DNA of 64,000 bases from Sphingosinicella sp. CPCC 101087. GTDB lineage: Bacteria; Pseudomonadota; Alphaproteobacteria; Sphingomonadales; Sphingomonadaceae. Shown here piece after piece: positions 42,981 to 52,329 of this stretch (within the stretch, counting starts at the first letter, position 1; each line of letters begins with the position of its first letter). Location: assembly GCF_004151485.1 (NCBI RefSeq), contig NZ_SBFF01000003.1:62001-126000 (forward strand). Direction: 5' to 3'. The notes below the pieces were generated by a model. That model ran no database searches, was not told where the DNA came from, and worked only from the letters and a program-made list of their open reading frames with translations. Made by a program: the position numbers and the translations under genes.

Positions 42981-43358
42981 GACGCCATCGGCCATAGGAA
43001 GCGATCCTTTCCGATAGCAGCACTGCCGTCCGAAATCGATTGAAGCGATGGGAATGCCGGAAGCGCCCGTTACCAGCGTTCTCCAGGCGGTGTGGATCGG
43101 AAGCGAGGCTCGATGCTCCTGAAGGGCATGCCGCCAGCCCGGCAGCGGATCCCCGCCGCACCTATCGGCATCGACGTGGCTCCAGAGCGCCAACACCTTT
43201 CGATTCGGCACGTTCATTTCGGAACCTTGTGCCGTCGTGACACGCGTCTTTGCGAGCACCTTCTTCGGCTTTAGCCGCGGCATGACAGTTTCCCCTTGAG
43301 GAAAGTATCTCGCAGTGATAGTTCTCCTCGAAGCAAACCATTGGCGTGGAGCTTAGAG
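42981..43358. other. Gene-free 378 bp at the island/chromosome junction
   Basis: No gene supported. It contains the promoter and ribosome-binding site (GGAG at 43348) for the next gene. Confidence 0.4.
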
Positions 43359-44009
43359 ATGCGGATTGTCATTCTGAACTTCTTATCCCTCGATGGAGTC
43401 CACCAGGGCCCCGGCTCCCCCGACGAGGACCGCTCCGATGGCTTCGAGCGCGGCGGTTGGTTCGCGCCCTTTGTCGATGAAGCGCTCGAATCGACGGTGG
43501 AACAGTGGACAAGGTCGGCAACGGGATTTCTGTTCGGAAGAAGGACGTATCAGGAATTTTCCGCCGTTTGGCCCACCATCACCGATCCAACGGATATCAA
43601 TGCGGCCCGCCTCAACACGCTCCCGAAATATGTCGCGGCAACCTCGCTCGTTGACCAGCCTTGGGGGCCGGTGACCGTGCTCGACAGGGATGTCGAAGGC
43701 GCCGTCGCTGCTATGAAACGAAACGGGAATGGCGAAATTCAGGTTCACGGCAGCGGGCGGCTCGGCCGGTCCCTGCTGGCCGCAAATCTGGTTGATGAAC
43801 TGCGTATCGCAATCGCTCCCGTCATTGTCGGCCAAGGCCGAAAGCTCTTTGGCGACACGGACGCGCCGATGGGGTTCAATCTGGTTTCCGAGGAGCGAAC
43901 GCCGTTGGGGCTCGTCACGTGCCGGCTGGAAAATTCCGGCGCGGGAACAGTCGGCACCTATGTTCGCACCAAGGCCGATCACGCGTTTGCCGGCGTGAAT
44001 AGTCGTTGA
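43359..44009 (+). CDS. Dihydrofolate reductase-like (RibD C-terminal) family protein
   Basis: 216 aa; ATG 43359 with GGAG 10 bp upstream. The RibD-C/DHFR-like fold is seen in LNFLSLDGVHQGPGSP at the start, FGRRTYQEFSAVWP, EIQVHGSGRLGRSLLAANLVDELRI and the conserved IAPVIVGQGRKLFGD. These NADPH-binding proteins are usually annotated dihydrofolate reductase family; the true substrate is rarely known. It is followed 12 bp later by an ArsR-type regulator, so the three genes 43359-44849 form one operon. Confidence 0.85.
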   Translation: MRIVILNFLSLDGVHQGPGSPDEDRSDGFERGGWFAPFVDEALESTVEQWTRSATGFLFGRRTYQEFSAVWPTITDPTDINAARLNTLPKYVAATSLVDQPWGPVTVLDRDVEGAVAAMKRNGNGEIQVHGSGRLGRSLLAANLVDELRIAIAPVIVGQGRKLFGDTDAPMGFNLVSEERTPLGLVTCRLENSGAGTVGTYVRTKADHAFAGVNSR

Positions 44010-44021
44010 AGGGAGAGGGAA

Positions 44022-44396
44022 ATGCCGTCAGTCGCTGAGCGGCCGTCGGAAGGTCTCAATAGGATCTTTCTGGCGCTCGCCGATCCCACCCGCCGAGCGG
44101 TCATCGCGCGTCTTGGGCAAGGGCCAGCCAGTGTCAGCGAGCTTGCCGGCCCTTCTGGCATGGGCCTCCCCTCCTTCATAAAGCATATCCGGCTGCTTGA
44201 AAACAGCGGGATGATCCGCACGACAAAATCCGGAAGGACCCGCACATGCACCATAAATGGCCAGGGGCTCTCGCATGCCGAGCACTGGCTGGCCGAGCAG
44301 AGGGCGATCTGGGAACGCCATTCCGATCGCCTCGAGGCATTCGAGATGCAAGAACAGGCAGAGGGCACAGCGAGGAATGCGGAACGCGATGACTGA
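44022..44396 (+). CDS. ArsR-family regulator (SRPBCC-associated type)
   Basis: 124 aa, with GAGAGGG before ATG 44022. Winged helix: IFLALADPTRRAVIARLGQGPASVSELAGP, recognition helix LPSFIKHIRLLENSGMIRTTKSGRTRTC, and a C-terminal helix HWLAEQRAIWERHSDRLE typical of ArsR proteins paired with SRPBCC genes. No metal site is evident. The stop overlaps the start of the following SRPBCC gene (44389). Similar in arrangement to 9188-10047 in the island but not a recent copy. Confidence 0.9.
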   Translation: MPSVAERPSEGLNRIFLALADPTRRAVIARLGQGPASVSELAGPSGMGLPSFIKHIRLLENSGMIRTTKSGRTRTCTINGQGLSHAEHWLAEQRAIWERHSDRLEAFEMQEQAEGTARNAERDD

Positions 44397-44849
44397 GCTC
44401 GATCTCGAAGTTTCGCGGGTTATCAAGGCGCCGCGAGCGCAGGTCTGGAACGCGTGGGTGGATCCTGACCGACTGGCTCAATGGTGGATTCCGCGCCCCA
44501 TGATCTGCCGTGTCGTCAGCTTGGAGCTTCATCCGGCGGATCATTCGTCACCGAAATGAGCGAGAATGGCCGACCGTTCGTGCCGCACCTCTCAGCCTGC
44601 TTTCTCGATGTGATCCACGAGGAGCGGATCGTCTATACAAACGCGTTAACCGGTGGCTGGCGACCGGCGGCGAATGGTTTTGTGACCGCCATCATAACGC
44701 TTGCCGACCACCCGGATGGCACCGCCTATCGCGCACAGGCGCTGCACAAAAGCCGGGCGGACCGCGAGAAACATGAGGCGCTCGGATTTCATGAGGGCTG
44801 GGGCACGGTCGTGGCCCAACTGGCTAATCTCCTTGAGATCGAGACCTGA
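44389..44849 (+). pseudogene. SRPBCC/AHSA1-domain gene with a single-base frameshift
   Basis: It starts at ATG 44389, overlapping the ArsR stop. The first part (TELDLEVSRVIKAPRAQVWNAWVDPDRLAQWW) is in one frame up to about 44533. The remainder (GGSFVTEMSENGRPFVPHLSACF...ERIVYTNALTGGW, HEGWGTVVAQLANLLE) is in another. The family motif RPGG-F would be restored by one added base near 44533-44537, so a single deletion (or a sequencing error) has broken the gene. The product would be a ligand-binding START-like protein of about 153 aa. Confidence 0.75.
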
Positions 44850-44966
44850 TGGCGCTCATGGACCTTTCTGAACCAGAATGCCGGTGGGAGGGCACCTTGC
44901 GGCAATCGATCAGCCGGGGTGCTGGCCCGTGAAATTCGCGCAGTCCTTGGCCGCTTCGGGCTGTGC

Positions 44967-46007
44967 TCAAGTGACGGGGCTGCGATCCAGCACATAGCCC
45001 GCCTCGCACCATGCCTTGACGCCGCCGTCCAGCGCGACGGCGCGGGTATAGCCGAGCTCGCGCAAGGTAGCCGCGGCGAGGATCGAGATCTTGCCGAATT
45101 CACAGCAGGTGACGATGCGCACGGTGGGATCGGGCAGCTCGTTGTTCACCCGCAGTTCGAGCTGACCGCGCGGCAGATGACGCGCCCTCGGTATATGTCC
45201 GGACTCGAACTCATCTTTCTCGCGCACGTCGATGACGACAAGCTCGCTGCGATCGTCCTGCAACCGTCCGTGCAGCTCGGTCATCGACATGAAGGGTACG
45301 CGGGACGCCGCTTCGGCGAGGAGCTCGGTCACCGTCTTGCCGCCGCTCATGTTGGTGCGCAGCGCTTCCGTCAGATGGGTGGGTGCCGCAAGATCGAGAT
45401 CGCGCATCATTCTCACGAAGCCTGTGCGCTCGGTCACCTGCAGCCGCGGATTGGCGGCGATCTCTTGGGCGATGGTCGAATGGCCGCGCCCCTTATAGTC
45501 GTGGGCGGGATAGACAAGGGTTTCGCCCGGCAACCGCAGCAGCTTCTCGAACAGGCTCTCGTAAAGTTCATCGGGGTCGCCGGTGGGCAGGTCCGTGCGT
45601 CCCGTTCCGCCGATCAGCAGCGTGTCCCCGGTAAAGACCCGGTCCGCCATCACCAGGCACATGGAATCGCGCGTATGCCCCGGCGTGTGCAGGGCCGTGA
45701 TCTTGAGGCTGCCCGTCATCAGCATGTCCCCGTCGTCGAGGCGCAGGTCGGCATGAGGCGCCGGGCTCAGCCGGTGCATCACCACGGGCACGTTGAACGC
45801 CTCGCCGAGTTGCCGGCTTGCCGAGAAATGATCCGCATGCGTGTGCGTATCCACCACGTAGCGAAGCGTCAGTCCCTGCTGCAGCAGATAGCCCCGATAG
45901 CGATCGAGCAGGCCGAGCTCCGGATCGATCAGAATTGCGGCGCACGAGGCATCGCAGCCGAGAAGATAGGAGCGGCAGCCTCCGGCGCTGAAAGTCTCGA
46001 ACAGCAC
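44967..46007 (-). CDS. Persulfide dioxygenase-like MBL fold fused to rhodanese
   Basis: 346 aa from GTG 46007, which lies three bases after the stop of the peroxiredoxin gene. The N-terminal metallo-beta-lactamase domain has THTHADHFSA (H-x-H-x-D-H), the following histidine in HTPGHTRDS and VFTGDTLLIGGTGRTD, as in ETHE1-type persulfide dioxygenases. The C-terminal rhodanese domain (about 245-340) has LVVIDVREKDEFESGHIPRARH and an active-site loop with cysteine, TCCEFGKIS. Such fusions oxidise glutathione persulfide and transfer sulfane sulfur, that is, sulfide detoxification. Coupling with peroxiredoxin suggests a joint response to sulfur or oxidative stress. Confidence 0.85.
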   Translation of the reverse strand: MLFETFSAGGCRSYLLGCDASCAAILIDPELGLLDRYRGYLLQQGLTLRYVVDTHTHADHFSASRQLGEAFNVPVVMHRLSPAPHADLRLDDGDMLMTGSLKITALHTPGHTRDSMCLVMADRVFTGDTLLIGGTGRTDLPTGDPDELYESLFEKLLRLPGETLVYPAHDYKGRGHSTIAQEIAANPRLQVTERTGFVRMMRDLDLAAPTHLTEALRTNMSGGKTVTELLAEAASRVPFMSMTELHGRLQDDRSELVVIDVREKDEFESGHIPRARHLPRGQLELRVNNELPDPTVRIVTCCEFGKISILAAATLRELGYTRAVALDGGVKAWCEAGYVLDRSPVT

Positions 46008-46009
46008 GC

Positions 46010-46669
46010 CTATCGCGGTTGCGGCACAAGCCGCAGATACGGCGTCACGGTCTCCCATCCGTCGGGATAGAGGGCCGCCGCTTCCGCGTCCGTCACCGAC
46101 GGAACGATGATGACATTGTCGCCCTCCTGCCAGTTCACCGGCGTGGCGACACGGTGCTTGCTGGTGAGCTGGATCGAATCCAGCACGCGCAATATCTCGT
46201 CGAAATTGCGGCCTGTGGTCATCGGATAGCTGAGCATCAGCTTGATTCGCTTGTCGGGCCCGATGATGAAAACCGTGCGCACCGTCGCATTGTCCGCCGC
46301 CGTGCGGCCCTCGGAATGTCCGTCGGCCTCCTCCGGCAGCATGTTGTAGAGCTTGGCGATGGCGAGATCGGTGTCGCCGATCATCGGATAATTGGGCGCA
46401 GCGCCTTGCGTCTCGGCGATATCCTGTGCCCAGATGGCGTGGTTGGCGACCGGGTCCACGCTGAGGCCGATGATCTTGGTGTTCCGTTTGTCGAATTCCG
46501 GCTTGAGCTTGGCCATGTAGCCGAGCTCGGTCGTGCAGACCGGGGTGAAGTCCTTGGGGTGGGAAAACAGGATCGCCCAGCCGTCGCCGATCCACTCGTG
46601 GAAATCGATCGGCCCCTCGGTCGTTTCAGCGGTGAAGTTCGGCGCCACGGAATTGATGCGAAGAGACAT
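46010..46669 (-). CDS. 1-Cys peroxiredoxin (Prx6/AhpC-TSA family)
   Basis: 219 aa from ATG 46669. The peroxidatic site is explicit: ILFSHPKDFTPVCTTELG (P-x3-T-x2-C). The Prx6 C-terminal extension TPVNWQEGDNVIIVPSV and GWETVTPYLRLVPQ is present, with no resolving cysteine, so this is a 1-Cys enzyme that reduces peroxides with a thiol partner in the cytoplasm. It is followed at once by the MBL-rhodanese gene, forming an operon. Confidence 0.95.
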   Translation of the reverse strand: MSLRINSVAPNFTAETTEGPIDFHEWIGDGWAILFSHPKDFTPVCTTELGYMAKLKPEFDKRNTKIIGLSVDPVANHAIWAQDIAETQGAAPNYPMIGDTDLAIAKLYNMLPEEADGHSEGRTAADNATVRTVFIIGPDKRIKLMLSYPMTTGRNFDEILRVLDSIQLTSKHRVATPVNWQEGDNVIIVPSVTDAEAAALYPDGWETVTPYLRLVPQPR

Positions 46670-47005
46670 TCTGGGTTCCCCTTGTTGGACGCTGAAACGT
46701 CGAGCATCCGGCGGCCACGAGCTCTGCCGCTCCCCCTGACTTTCAGCGAATCGAATGGTCGGCCTTCCACGAACAACATAGCCGAGGCGGGCGCGGCCGC
46801 CCACCGTCCTTGTTTCGGAGCGGCCTCTGCCCGGGCCAGCACAGCTGCGAATCCGCCGCGATTGCGACGACTTCCCTTCTGCCGACGCTCGGTTCGGCAG
46901 CGGCCGGCGCACGCACTCCTGCAGTCCCGGCTCCACGGCGACTCCGGGCGACACACCCCGTCAATGTCTATTCAGAAGAATTCCGCAAGGCTCTTCGCCA
47001 GCCGG
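46670..47005. other. Gene-free 336 bp
   Basis: It carries the promoter region of the peroxiredoxin operon. No clear OxyR-type or other site was recognised, and no small gene is supported. Confidence 0.4.
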
Positions 47006-47902
47006 TCAGCCGAAGACTTTCGCCGATTCCGCTTTCTCGGCCGAATGGCGCAGGAGCCGCGCCTTGGCCGCGCGAAGCGTGTTCTCCATCAGGCAGGCGA
47101 TGGTCATCGGCCCGACACCGCCCGGCACGGGCGTGATGGCGCCGGCGACCTCGCGGGCCTCGTCGAAGTCGACGTCGCCGGCGACTCGGAAACCGCCATC
47201 GGGCTTGGCGATTCGCGTGGTGCCGACGTCGACGACGATCGCCCGCGGCTTGATCCAGTTGCCGCGGACCAGCCCCGGCTTGCCGACTGCGCTGACCAGC
47301 ACGTCGGCGCCCCGGCAGATGAACGGCGTGTCCCTGGTATGGACATGGGCGACGGTCACCGTGGCGCGCGCCTCGAGCAACAAAGCGGCCATCGGTTTAC
47401 CGACGATGTTGGAGCTGCCGATGACGACCGCATGCATCCCGGTCAGGTCGGGCACGATAGACTTGATGATCTTCAGGCAGCCGAGCGGTGTGCAGGGAAT
47501 GAGCCCTTCCGCGCCCTGCGAAAGCAGGCCGGCATTGAGCGCATGGAGGCCGTCGACGTCCTTTGCCGGGTCGACCGCCGCCATCACGCGAAGCGTGTTG
47601 ATCTGCTTGGGCAGTGGAAGCTGAACCAGGATCCCGTCGGTTCCGTCGTCACGATTGAGACGGGCGATCTCCGCCAGCACCGCCTCCTCCGAGACGTCGG
47701 CGGGCATCTGCCTGACCTCGGCGGCGAAGCCGAGGTCCCGAGCCAGCTTGACCTTGCCGCGTACGTAGACGTGGCTGGCCGGATCGTCGCCCACCAGGAG
47801 GACGGTCAGTCCCGGGGGCCTCTCGAGCCCGGCCATTTCCTGCCTCACGCCCTCGACGACCTGGGCCGCCAGCGCGCGCCCATCGATGATCTCGGCTGTC
47901 AT
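47006..47902 (-). CDS. folD: Bifunctional methylenetetrahydrofolate dehydrogenase/cyclohydrolase
   Basis: 298 aa, ATG 47902 after GGAGAG. It interconverts 5,10-methylene-, 5,10-methenyl- and 10-formyl-tetrahydrofolate for purine and one-carbon metabolism. The diagnostic sequences are all present: YVRGKVKLARDLGF (with the catalytic lysine in the VRGK region), GILVQLPLPKQIN, VVIGSSNIVGKPMAALLL (NADP site) and PVPGGVGPMTIACLMENT. Full length (about 285-300 aa). It stands alone on the minus strand. Confidence 0.97.
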   Translation of the reverse strand: MTAEIIDGRALAAQVVEGVRQEMAGLERPPGLTVLLVGDDPASHVYVRGKVKLARDLGFAAEVRQMPADVSEEAVLAEIARLNRDDGTDGILVQLPLPKQINTLRVMAAVDPAKDVDGLHALNAGLLSQGAEGLIPCTPLGCLKIIKSIVPDLTGMHAVVIGSSNIVGKPMAALLLEARATVTVAHVHTRDTPFICRGADVLVSAVGKPGLVRGNWIKPRAIVVDVGTTRIAKPDGGFRVAGDVDFDEAREVAGAITPVPGGVGPMTIACLMENTLRAAKARLLRHSAEKAESAKVFG

Positions 47903-47983
47903 TCTGCTCTCCGATCCGACTGCTCGCGCTCCATTGCAGGTCACGCGCGTCGAGACAATCGGTCAGACGCCTGACGGGCGGAT

Positions 47984-48613
47984 CTAATCGGTTCGCTGGA
48001 GCCAGTTGATCAGCTGGTCGAACGGGATGGGCTGGTTGAAGGCGATTCCGCACGCCGCGTCATGCTGCCAGCGCACCGTTCCGGCGACGGGGTCGAGATG
48101 TTCGGGGGTGAGCACGACCGGGCTGCCGATCTCGATCGGCTGCTCGCATTCGATCTTCACGCCGCCTTGCGAAATGTCGCGAATCTGCACCCAATGGGTC
48201 GTCGCGCCGACGCGGAGCGTCGCCAGCCGGTCGACCTCCACACGGGGCATGCGCGGGCGCCAGCCATTGTCGAGTACCGCAGGGTTGGCCAGCATGGCGG
48301 TGATGTCCACCGGCTGATCGAACGCGATGCCCGCATTGTCGTCCCGCACCCAGATGACGCGGCCTTTGATCTGCTGGCTGGTCTTGAGCTCCACGATGAC
48401 GTCCCGGCCGGGCTGCAGAGCGCTGTAGACGTGCGCCATCAATCCGCCCGCAGACATGTTGCGGATCAGGCACAGCTCGCGATGCCCATCGACGATCAGG
48501 GTTCCGACCCTGAGGATGGTGACGATTCGATCCCGCTGGCGCCGCTCCGGCGGTTCCGGGGCGCGGCCGGAAGTGGAGAAGCTCGTCTCCACGACATGAT
48601 CGTCTGCGAACAT
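47984..48613 (-). CDS. Protein with two PilZ domains
   Basis: 209 aa from ATG 48613. Two PilZ-like beta-barrels in tandem: ERRQRDRIVTILRVGTL...RNMSAGGLMAHV (residues about 24-110) and RVEVDRLATLRVGATTHWVQIRDISQGGVKIEC (about 125-205). The first has an R-R-x-R-like c-di-GMP-binding sequence and the NMSAGG loop; the second keeps DISQGG but has a weaker arginine motif. PilZ proteins bind cyclic di-GMP to control motility or surface polysaccharide. It may respond through the first domain only. Confidence 0.85.
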   Translation of the reverse strand: MFADDHVVETSFSTSGRAPEPPERRQRDRIVTILRVGTLIVDGHRELCLIRNMSAGGLMAHVYSALQPGRDVIVELKTSQQIKGRVIWVRDDNAGIAFDQPVDITAMLANPAVLDNGWRPRMPRVEVDRLATLRVGATTHWVQIRDISQGGVKIECEQPIEIGSPVVLTPEHLDPVAGTVRWQHDAACGIAFNQPIPFDQLINWLQRTD

Positions 48614-48770
48614 CGATCTACCTCGTATCGGACGGAGTCATGGTGCGATCATGCCGCCATACTGCTTTAAGAAGTGCTTACGCTTGCCCTGCAACTTCCA
48701 CCTGGCTTCGGATGGGGCCGAAGTCCGGCCTTCACGGCTTGCTTACTTCTTGGGCCTAGGGCGTGGGCGG

Positions 48771-50099
48771 ATGGAGGCGGAAGCGAAGATCGATCCGGCG
48801 TCTCGGCGCGACCCTAGGCCGCGGTCCGCGGTCAGCGCGATGGTCGGCATGGTCGGGCTGGCCGGTTTGCTCGGCTGGGCGGCGATCGCCCGCGCCTTCG
48901 GAATGGTCGGCCCTCTCGCGTCGCTCGTGGCTTTGGTCGCCTGTGCGGTGCCGATGCTCCTCTGGTCGATCCTCGTCGACAAGGTGCATCGCAGTCCCAC
49001 CACCGGCATCGACTGGGACCGGCCGCCGCGCCCGTTGTCGGAAACGTTCGACATCAGCCTTGTCAAGCTCGCCGGTCTCTGGGGCGTCTGGGGCATCATC
49101 GGCGCGCTCTATTGCATCGCCCGCTGGTATTGGGACGGAGCCTATCTGTTCGCGATGCAGGTCCTGGGCTTCGGCGCCGTCCCGATGCTCTTGCTCTCCA
49201 TTCCCTATCTGCTCTGGATCGACCGGCGCCTCGTCGATCCGCGCGACGGCGCCTGGCATTTCGGCCAGATGCTGGTCGGCCGTCCCGATCAGGCGGATCG
49301 CGAGCTGCTTTACGACTTCTTTCGCGCCTGGGCGGTGAAGGGCTTCTTCCTGGCCTTCATGATCTCGATCGTTCCCGGCAATTGGGCCGAGACGATCAGG
49401 CTCGAATGGACCTGGATCACCGACAATCCCGTCAATCTCGCCCGCTGGCTAATTGCCGCCATGTTCATGATCGACGTCGTCTTTGCCACCGTCGGCTACG
49501 TGCTGACCCTGAAGCCGCTCGACGCCCATATCCGGTCCGCCAATCCTTATGCGGCGGGATGGACGGCGGCCCTGGTCTGCTACCCGCCCTTCATCCTGAT
49601 GAATTCGGGCGGGCCGCTCGATTACGGGATCGGCACGCATCACGATGCGGGCTGGATCCACTGGTTCGCCGAATATCCGCTGCTCGCGGCTGCCTGGGGC
49701 GCCTGGCTGGTGTTCCTCACCGGCGTCTATGCATGGGCGACGGTGGCGTTCGGCCTGCGCTTCTCGAACCTCACCCATCGCGGCATTCTGACGCACGGTC
49801 CCTACGCCTGGACCAAGCATCCGGCCTATGTCTCGAAAAACCTCTATTGGTGGTTTGCGGTGCTTCCCTTCCTCGCCACGACCGGCAATCCGGTGGACAT
49901 GGTGCGCAACACGGTCGTGCTGGCGCTCATCGCCGGAGTCTATTACTGGCGCGCCCGCACCGAGGAGCGGCACCTGATGGCCGATCCCGCCTATCGGGAC
50001 TATGCCGAATGGATGGAGCGCAACGGCCCCATCCCCCGGCTCCTCAATCGATTGTTTCCGCGTCCGGCGCGTCCGTCGGAGCCGGTGGCGGCGGAGTGA
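48771..50099 (+). CDS. Multi-pass membrane protein of the isoprenylcysteine methyltransferase type
   Basis: 442 aa from ATG 48771. About ten hydrophobic helices are seen. The C-terminal region matches the ICMT/PEMT family: GILTHGPYAWTKHPAYVSKNLYWWF, and further RARTEERHLMADPAYRDYAEWM, containing the H-P-x-Y and E-E-x-x-L motifs that bind S-adenosylmethionine. Bacterial members may methylate lipids or small molecules. The N-terminal helices are unlike standard ICMT and lengthen the protein. The 3' end overlaps the convergent PPC gene by 56 bp. Confidence 0.75.
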   Translation: MEAEAKIDPASRRDPRPRSAVSAMVGMVGLAGLLGWAAIARAFGMVGPLASLVALVACAVPMLLWSILVDKVHRSPTTGIDWDRPPRPLSETFDISLVKLAGLWGVWGIIGALYCIARWYWDGAYLFAMQVLGFGAVPMLLLSIPYLLWIDRRLVDPRDGAWHFGQMLVGRPDQADRELLYDFFRAWAVKGFFLAFMISIVPGNWAETIRLEWTWITDNPVNLARWLIAAMFMIDVVFATVGYVLTLKPLDAHIRSANPYAAGWTAALVCYPPFILMNSGGPLDYGIGTHHDAGWIHWFAEYPLLAAAWGAWLVFLTGVYAWATVAFGLRFSNLTHRGILTHGPYAWTKHPAYVSKNLYWWFAVLPFLATTGNPVDMVRNTVVLALIAGVYYWRARTEERHLMADPAYRDYAEWMERNGPIPRLLNRLFPRPARPSEPVAAE

Positions 50100-51216
50100 G
50101 CGGCTCGCTGACCCGCAGGCGATAGGGGCCGGTGCCTCCACTGCCGTAGGCGGTGACGCGGATCACATGGTCGCCGCTTTCCGTCGGCTGGAAGGCCAGC
50201 AGGGCGTTGAGACCCGGTCCGGCATCGTCATTCTGGTCAAGCGGATCGCCTTCGCGCGCATCGGCGCGAAGCACCCACGCCACCGTGTCGAAGTCCGCCG
50301 CTTCCACCGAGATGAGCCGCACCTCGCCGGCGCGCATCGGCACCAGATAGTCGTCGAAATGGGCTCCATCCCGGTCGGGATCGGACTCGGTCAGCTCGCC
50401 TTCCCAGATTTGCCATTGCATTCCGGCCTGGGTGGCTGCCGGCTGGGTGATCGGCGGCGGCAGCGGCGGCAGCAGCTCCGCGCCGAGGGTGAACGCGCCG
50501 CCTGTGTCGGGCGCCAGCGGACGAACGCGCAGGACGTAGACGGCGGTTTGCTCGGGCGCGAAGGTGATCCTGGAGTTCAGGCTGCCGCCATGATCGTCAT
50601 TCTGGGCGACCGGCTCGGATTCATCCTCCCTTGATAGCTCGAGCATCGTATCGAAGTCCTCGGAGCTGGCGGAGAGCCGATAGCGGCGGCCGCCCTCGAG
50701 CCGGAGGCGGTGCTCGACGAAGCGTTCCTCGGCGCGGCCTTCCTCCCCCGCCTCGATCCGTCCTCGCACGGACCAGCCCTCCCCGGACGGCACCTCCGCC
50801 GCCGGCGGCAGCGGCGCGAGCGCTTCGGCGCCGACCGTATAGGCGCCGCGCCCTTCCGCCGAGAAGGGCCGCACGCGCAGCCTGTAGTCGCCGCCGACTT
50901 CGGCCGTGTAGGTGATTCGCGAGTTGAGGCCCTCGCCGAAATCGTCATTCTCGGCGACTGGGCTGTCGGAACCGGGCTGGAACAACCGGATGACCGTGTC
51001 GAAATCCGCGGAGCTCGCAAACAGGCGGTAACGCTGCCCCGCCTCGAGCCTCACGCGATGGTCGTCAAATGGATGCTGCTCGGAGTCCCGGCTGTCGTCG
51101 TCCTCGATCCGGCCTTCCGCCGACAGGATCGGGTCGGTGCCCGGCTGTGCCGGTCCCGGCGTTGCGAGCAGGACGGCCGCCAGGACCGCCATCGAAGCTT
51201 GGAACCCGTGGCGCAT
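50044..51216 (-). CDS. Exported protein with three PPC (pre-peptidase C-terminal) repeats
   Basis: 390 aa with a signal peptide (AVLAAVLLATPGPAQ). Three homologous beta-rich units follow, each with R.RLxxSSxDFDT, xNDDxGxxLNSRITxxxxxxGxYxLRVRP and a closing GAYTVGAEAL-like strand (about residues 30-135, 145-250 and 262-375). PPC domains usually hang on secreted proteases, but no protease domain is present here, so it may act alone as a binding protein. Proline-rich linkers separate the repeats. It is upstream of pip on the same strand but 58 bp apart from it. Confidence 0.8.
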   Translation of the reverse strand: MRHGFQASMAVLAAVLLATPGPAQPGTDPILSAEGRIEDDDSRDSEQHPFDDHRVRLEAGQRYRLFASSADFDTVIRLFQPGSDSPVAENDDFGEGLNSRITYTAEVGGDYRLRVRPFSAEGRGAYTVGAEALAPLPPAAEVPSGEGWSVRGRIEAGEEGRAEERFVEHRLRLEGGRRYRLSASSEDFDTMLELSREDESEPVAQNDDHGGSLNSRITFAPEQTAVYVLRVRPLAPDTGGAFTLGAELLPPLPPPITQPAATQAGMQWQIWEGELTESDPDRDGAHFDDYLVPMRAGEVRLISVEAADFDTVAWVLRADAREGDPLDQNDDAGPGLNALLAFQPTESGDHVIRVTAYGSGGTGPYRLRVSEPLTPPPPAPTDAPDAETID

Positions 51217-51273
51217 TCGAACTTCCCCCCTCAGTGTGCTCCCGAGCCTAGCGGTTTCGGCGCGGGAACGAAA

Positions 51274-52239
51274 TCAGGATGCGAAATCGTCCGTGGCGCG
51301 GATGAGGCCGTCGAGCACTCCCGGCTCGTTGAACAGGTGGCCGCCGTCGGGAACGATTTCGAGTCGTGCCTCCGGCCAGGCCTTGTGCAGGTCCCAGGCG
51401 GTCACCGGCGGGGTGCAGCAATCGTAGCGCCCCTGGACGATGACGGCGGGAATTTCCTTCAGCGCCGCTGCTCCGGTGATCAGACTGCCTTCCTCGATCC
51501 AGCCCTTGTTGATCATATAATGAGTCTCGATCCGGGCGATGGCGATGGCGAAATCGTCGCTGGTGTGGGCTTCGATCACCGCACGGTTCGGCAGCAATGT
51601 CACCGTCTCGGCTTCCCATTTGCTCCACGCCTTCGCGGCGGGGAGTTGCACCGCACGGTCGGGGTCGGTGAGTCGCCGGTGATAGGCCGCGACCAGGTCG
51701 TCATGCTCCGTCTCCGGGATCGGCGCCAGGAACTCCTCCCATTTGTCCGGGAAGATCTCGGAGGCGCCGTGGCGATAGAGCCAGTCGAGTTCGGACTGGC
51801 GGAAGGTGAAGATTCCGCGAAGCACCAGTTCGGTGACCCGTTCGGGATGGGCCTGGGCATAAGCGAGCGCAAGGGTCGAACCCCAGGAGCCGCCGAAGAC
51901 CATCCATCTTTCATGGCCGATCAGCTTTCGCAGCCGCTCGATATCGTCGACCAGATGCCAGGTCGTGTTCGCCTCGAGCGAGGCATGCGGTGTCGAGCGG
52001 CCGCATCCGCGCTGGTCGAACAGCAATATGTCGTAGCGTTCGGGATCGAACTGGCGCCGATGGTCGGCGCTGCTTCCGGCGCCCGGTCCCCCGTGCAGGA
52101 ACACGACCGGCTTGGCGCCCCGAGTTCCGCACCTCTCCCAATAGAGGCAGTGCCCGTCGCCCACGTCGAGGCGTCCGGTTTCGAACGGCTCGATCCTCGG
52201 ATAGAGGGTACGCAAGGTTCGCGCCGGTGTGTCGGGCAA
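51274..52239 (-). CDS. pip: Proline iminopeptidase
   Basis: 321 aa from TTG 52239, preceded by GGAGAG. An S33-family alpha/beta hydrolase that removes N-terminal proline from peptides. Seen: FLHGGPGAGSS (HGGP oxyanion motif), LFDQRGCGRSTPHA, the nucleophile GGSWGSTLALAYAQAHPE, the acid in GRYDCCTPP and the histidine in PDGGHLFNEP. The length matches the enzyme family (about 315-320 aa). Cytoplasmic. Confidence 0.95.
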   Translation of the reverse strand: MPDTPARTLRTLYPRIEPFETGRLDVGDGHCLYWERCGTRGAKPVVFLHGGPGAGSSADHRRQFDPERYDILLFDQRGCGRSTPHASLEANTTWHLVDDIERLRKLIGHERWMVFGGSWGSTLALAYAQAHPERVTELVLRGIFTFRQSELDWLYRHGASEIFPDKWEEFLAPIPETEHDDLVAAYHRRLTDPDRAVQLPAAKAWSKWEAETVTLLPNRAVIEAHTSDDFAIAIARIETHYMINKGWIEEGSLITGAAALKEIPAVIVQGRYDCCTPPVTAWDLHKAWPEARLEIVPDGGHLFNEPGVLDGLIRATDDFAS

Positions 52240-52329
52240 GACGGCTCTCCTCTCGATGCTCGCTTCGCGCTAGCGGAACGGGCGCCGATTATCAAAGCGA
52301 GAGCATGGCACCGGCTCTACAGGGAGCCT

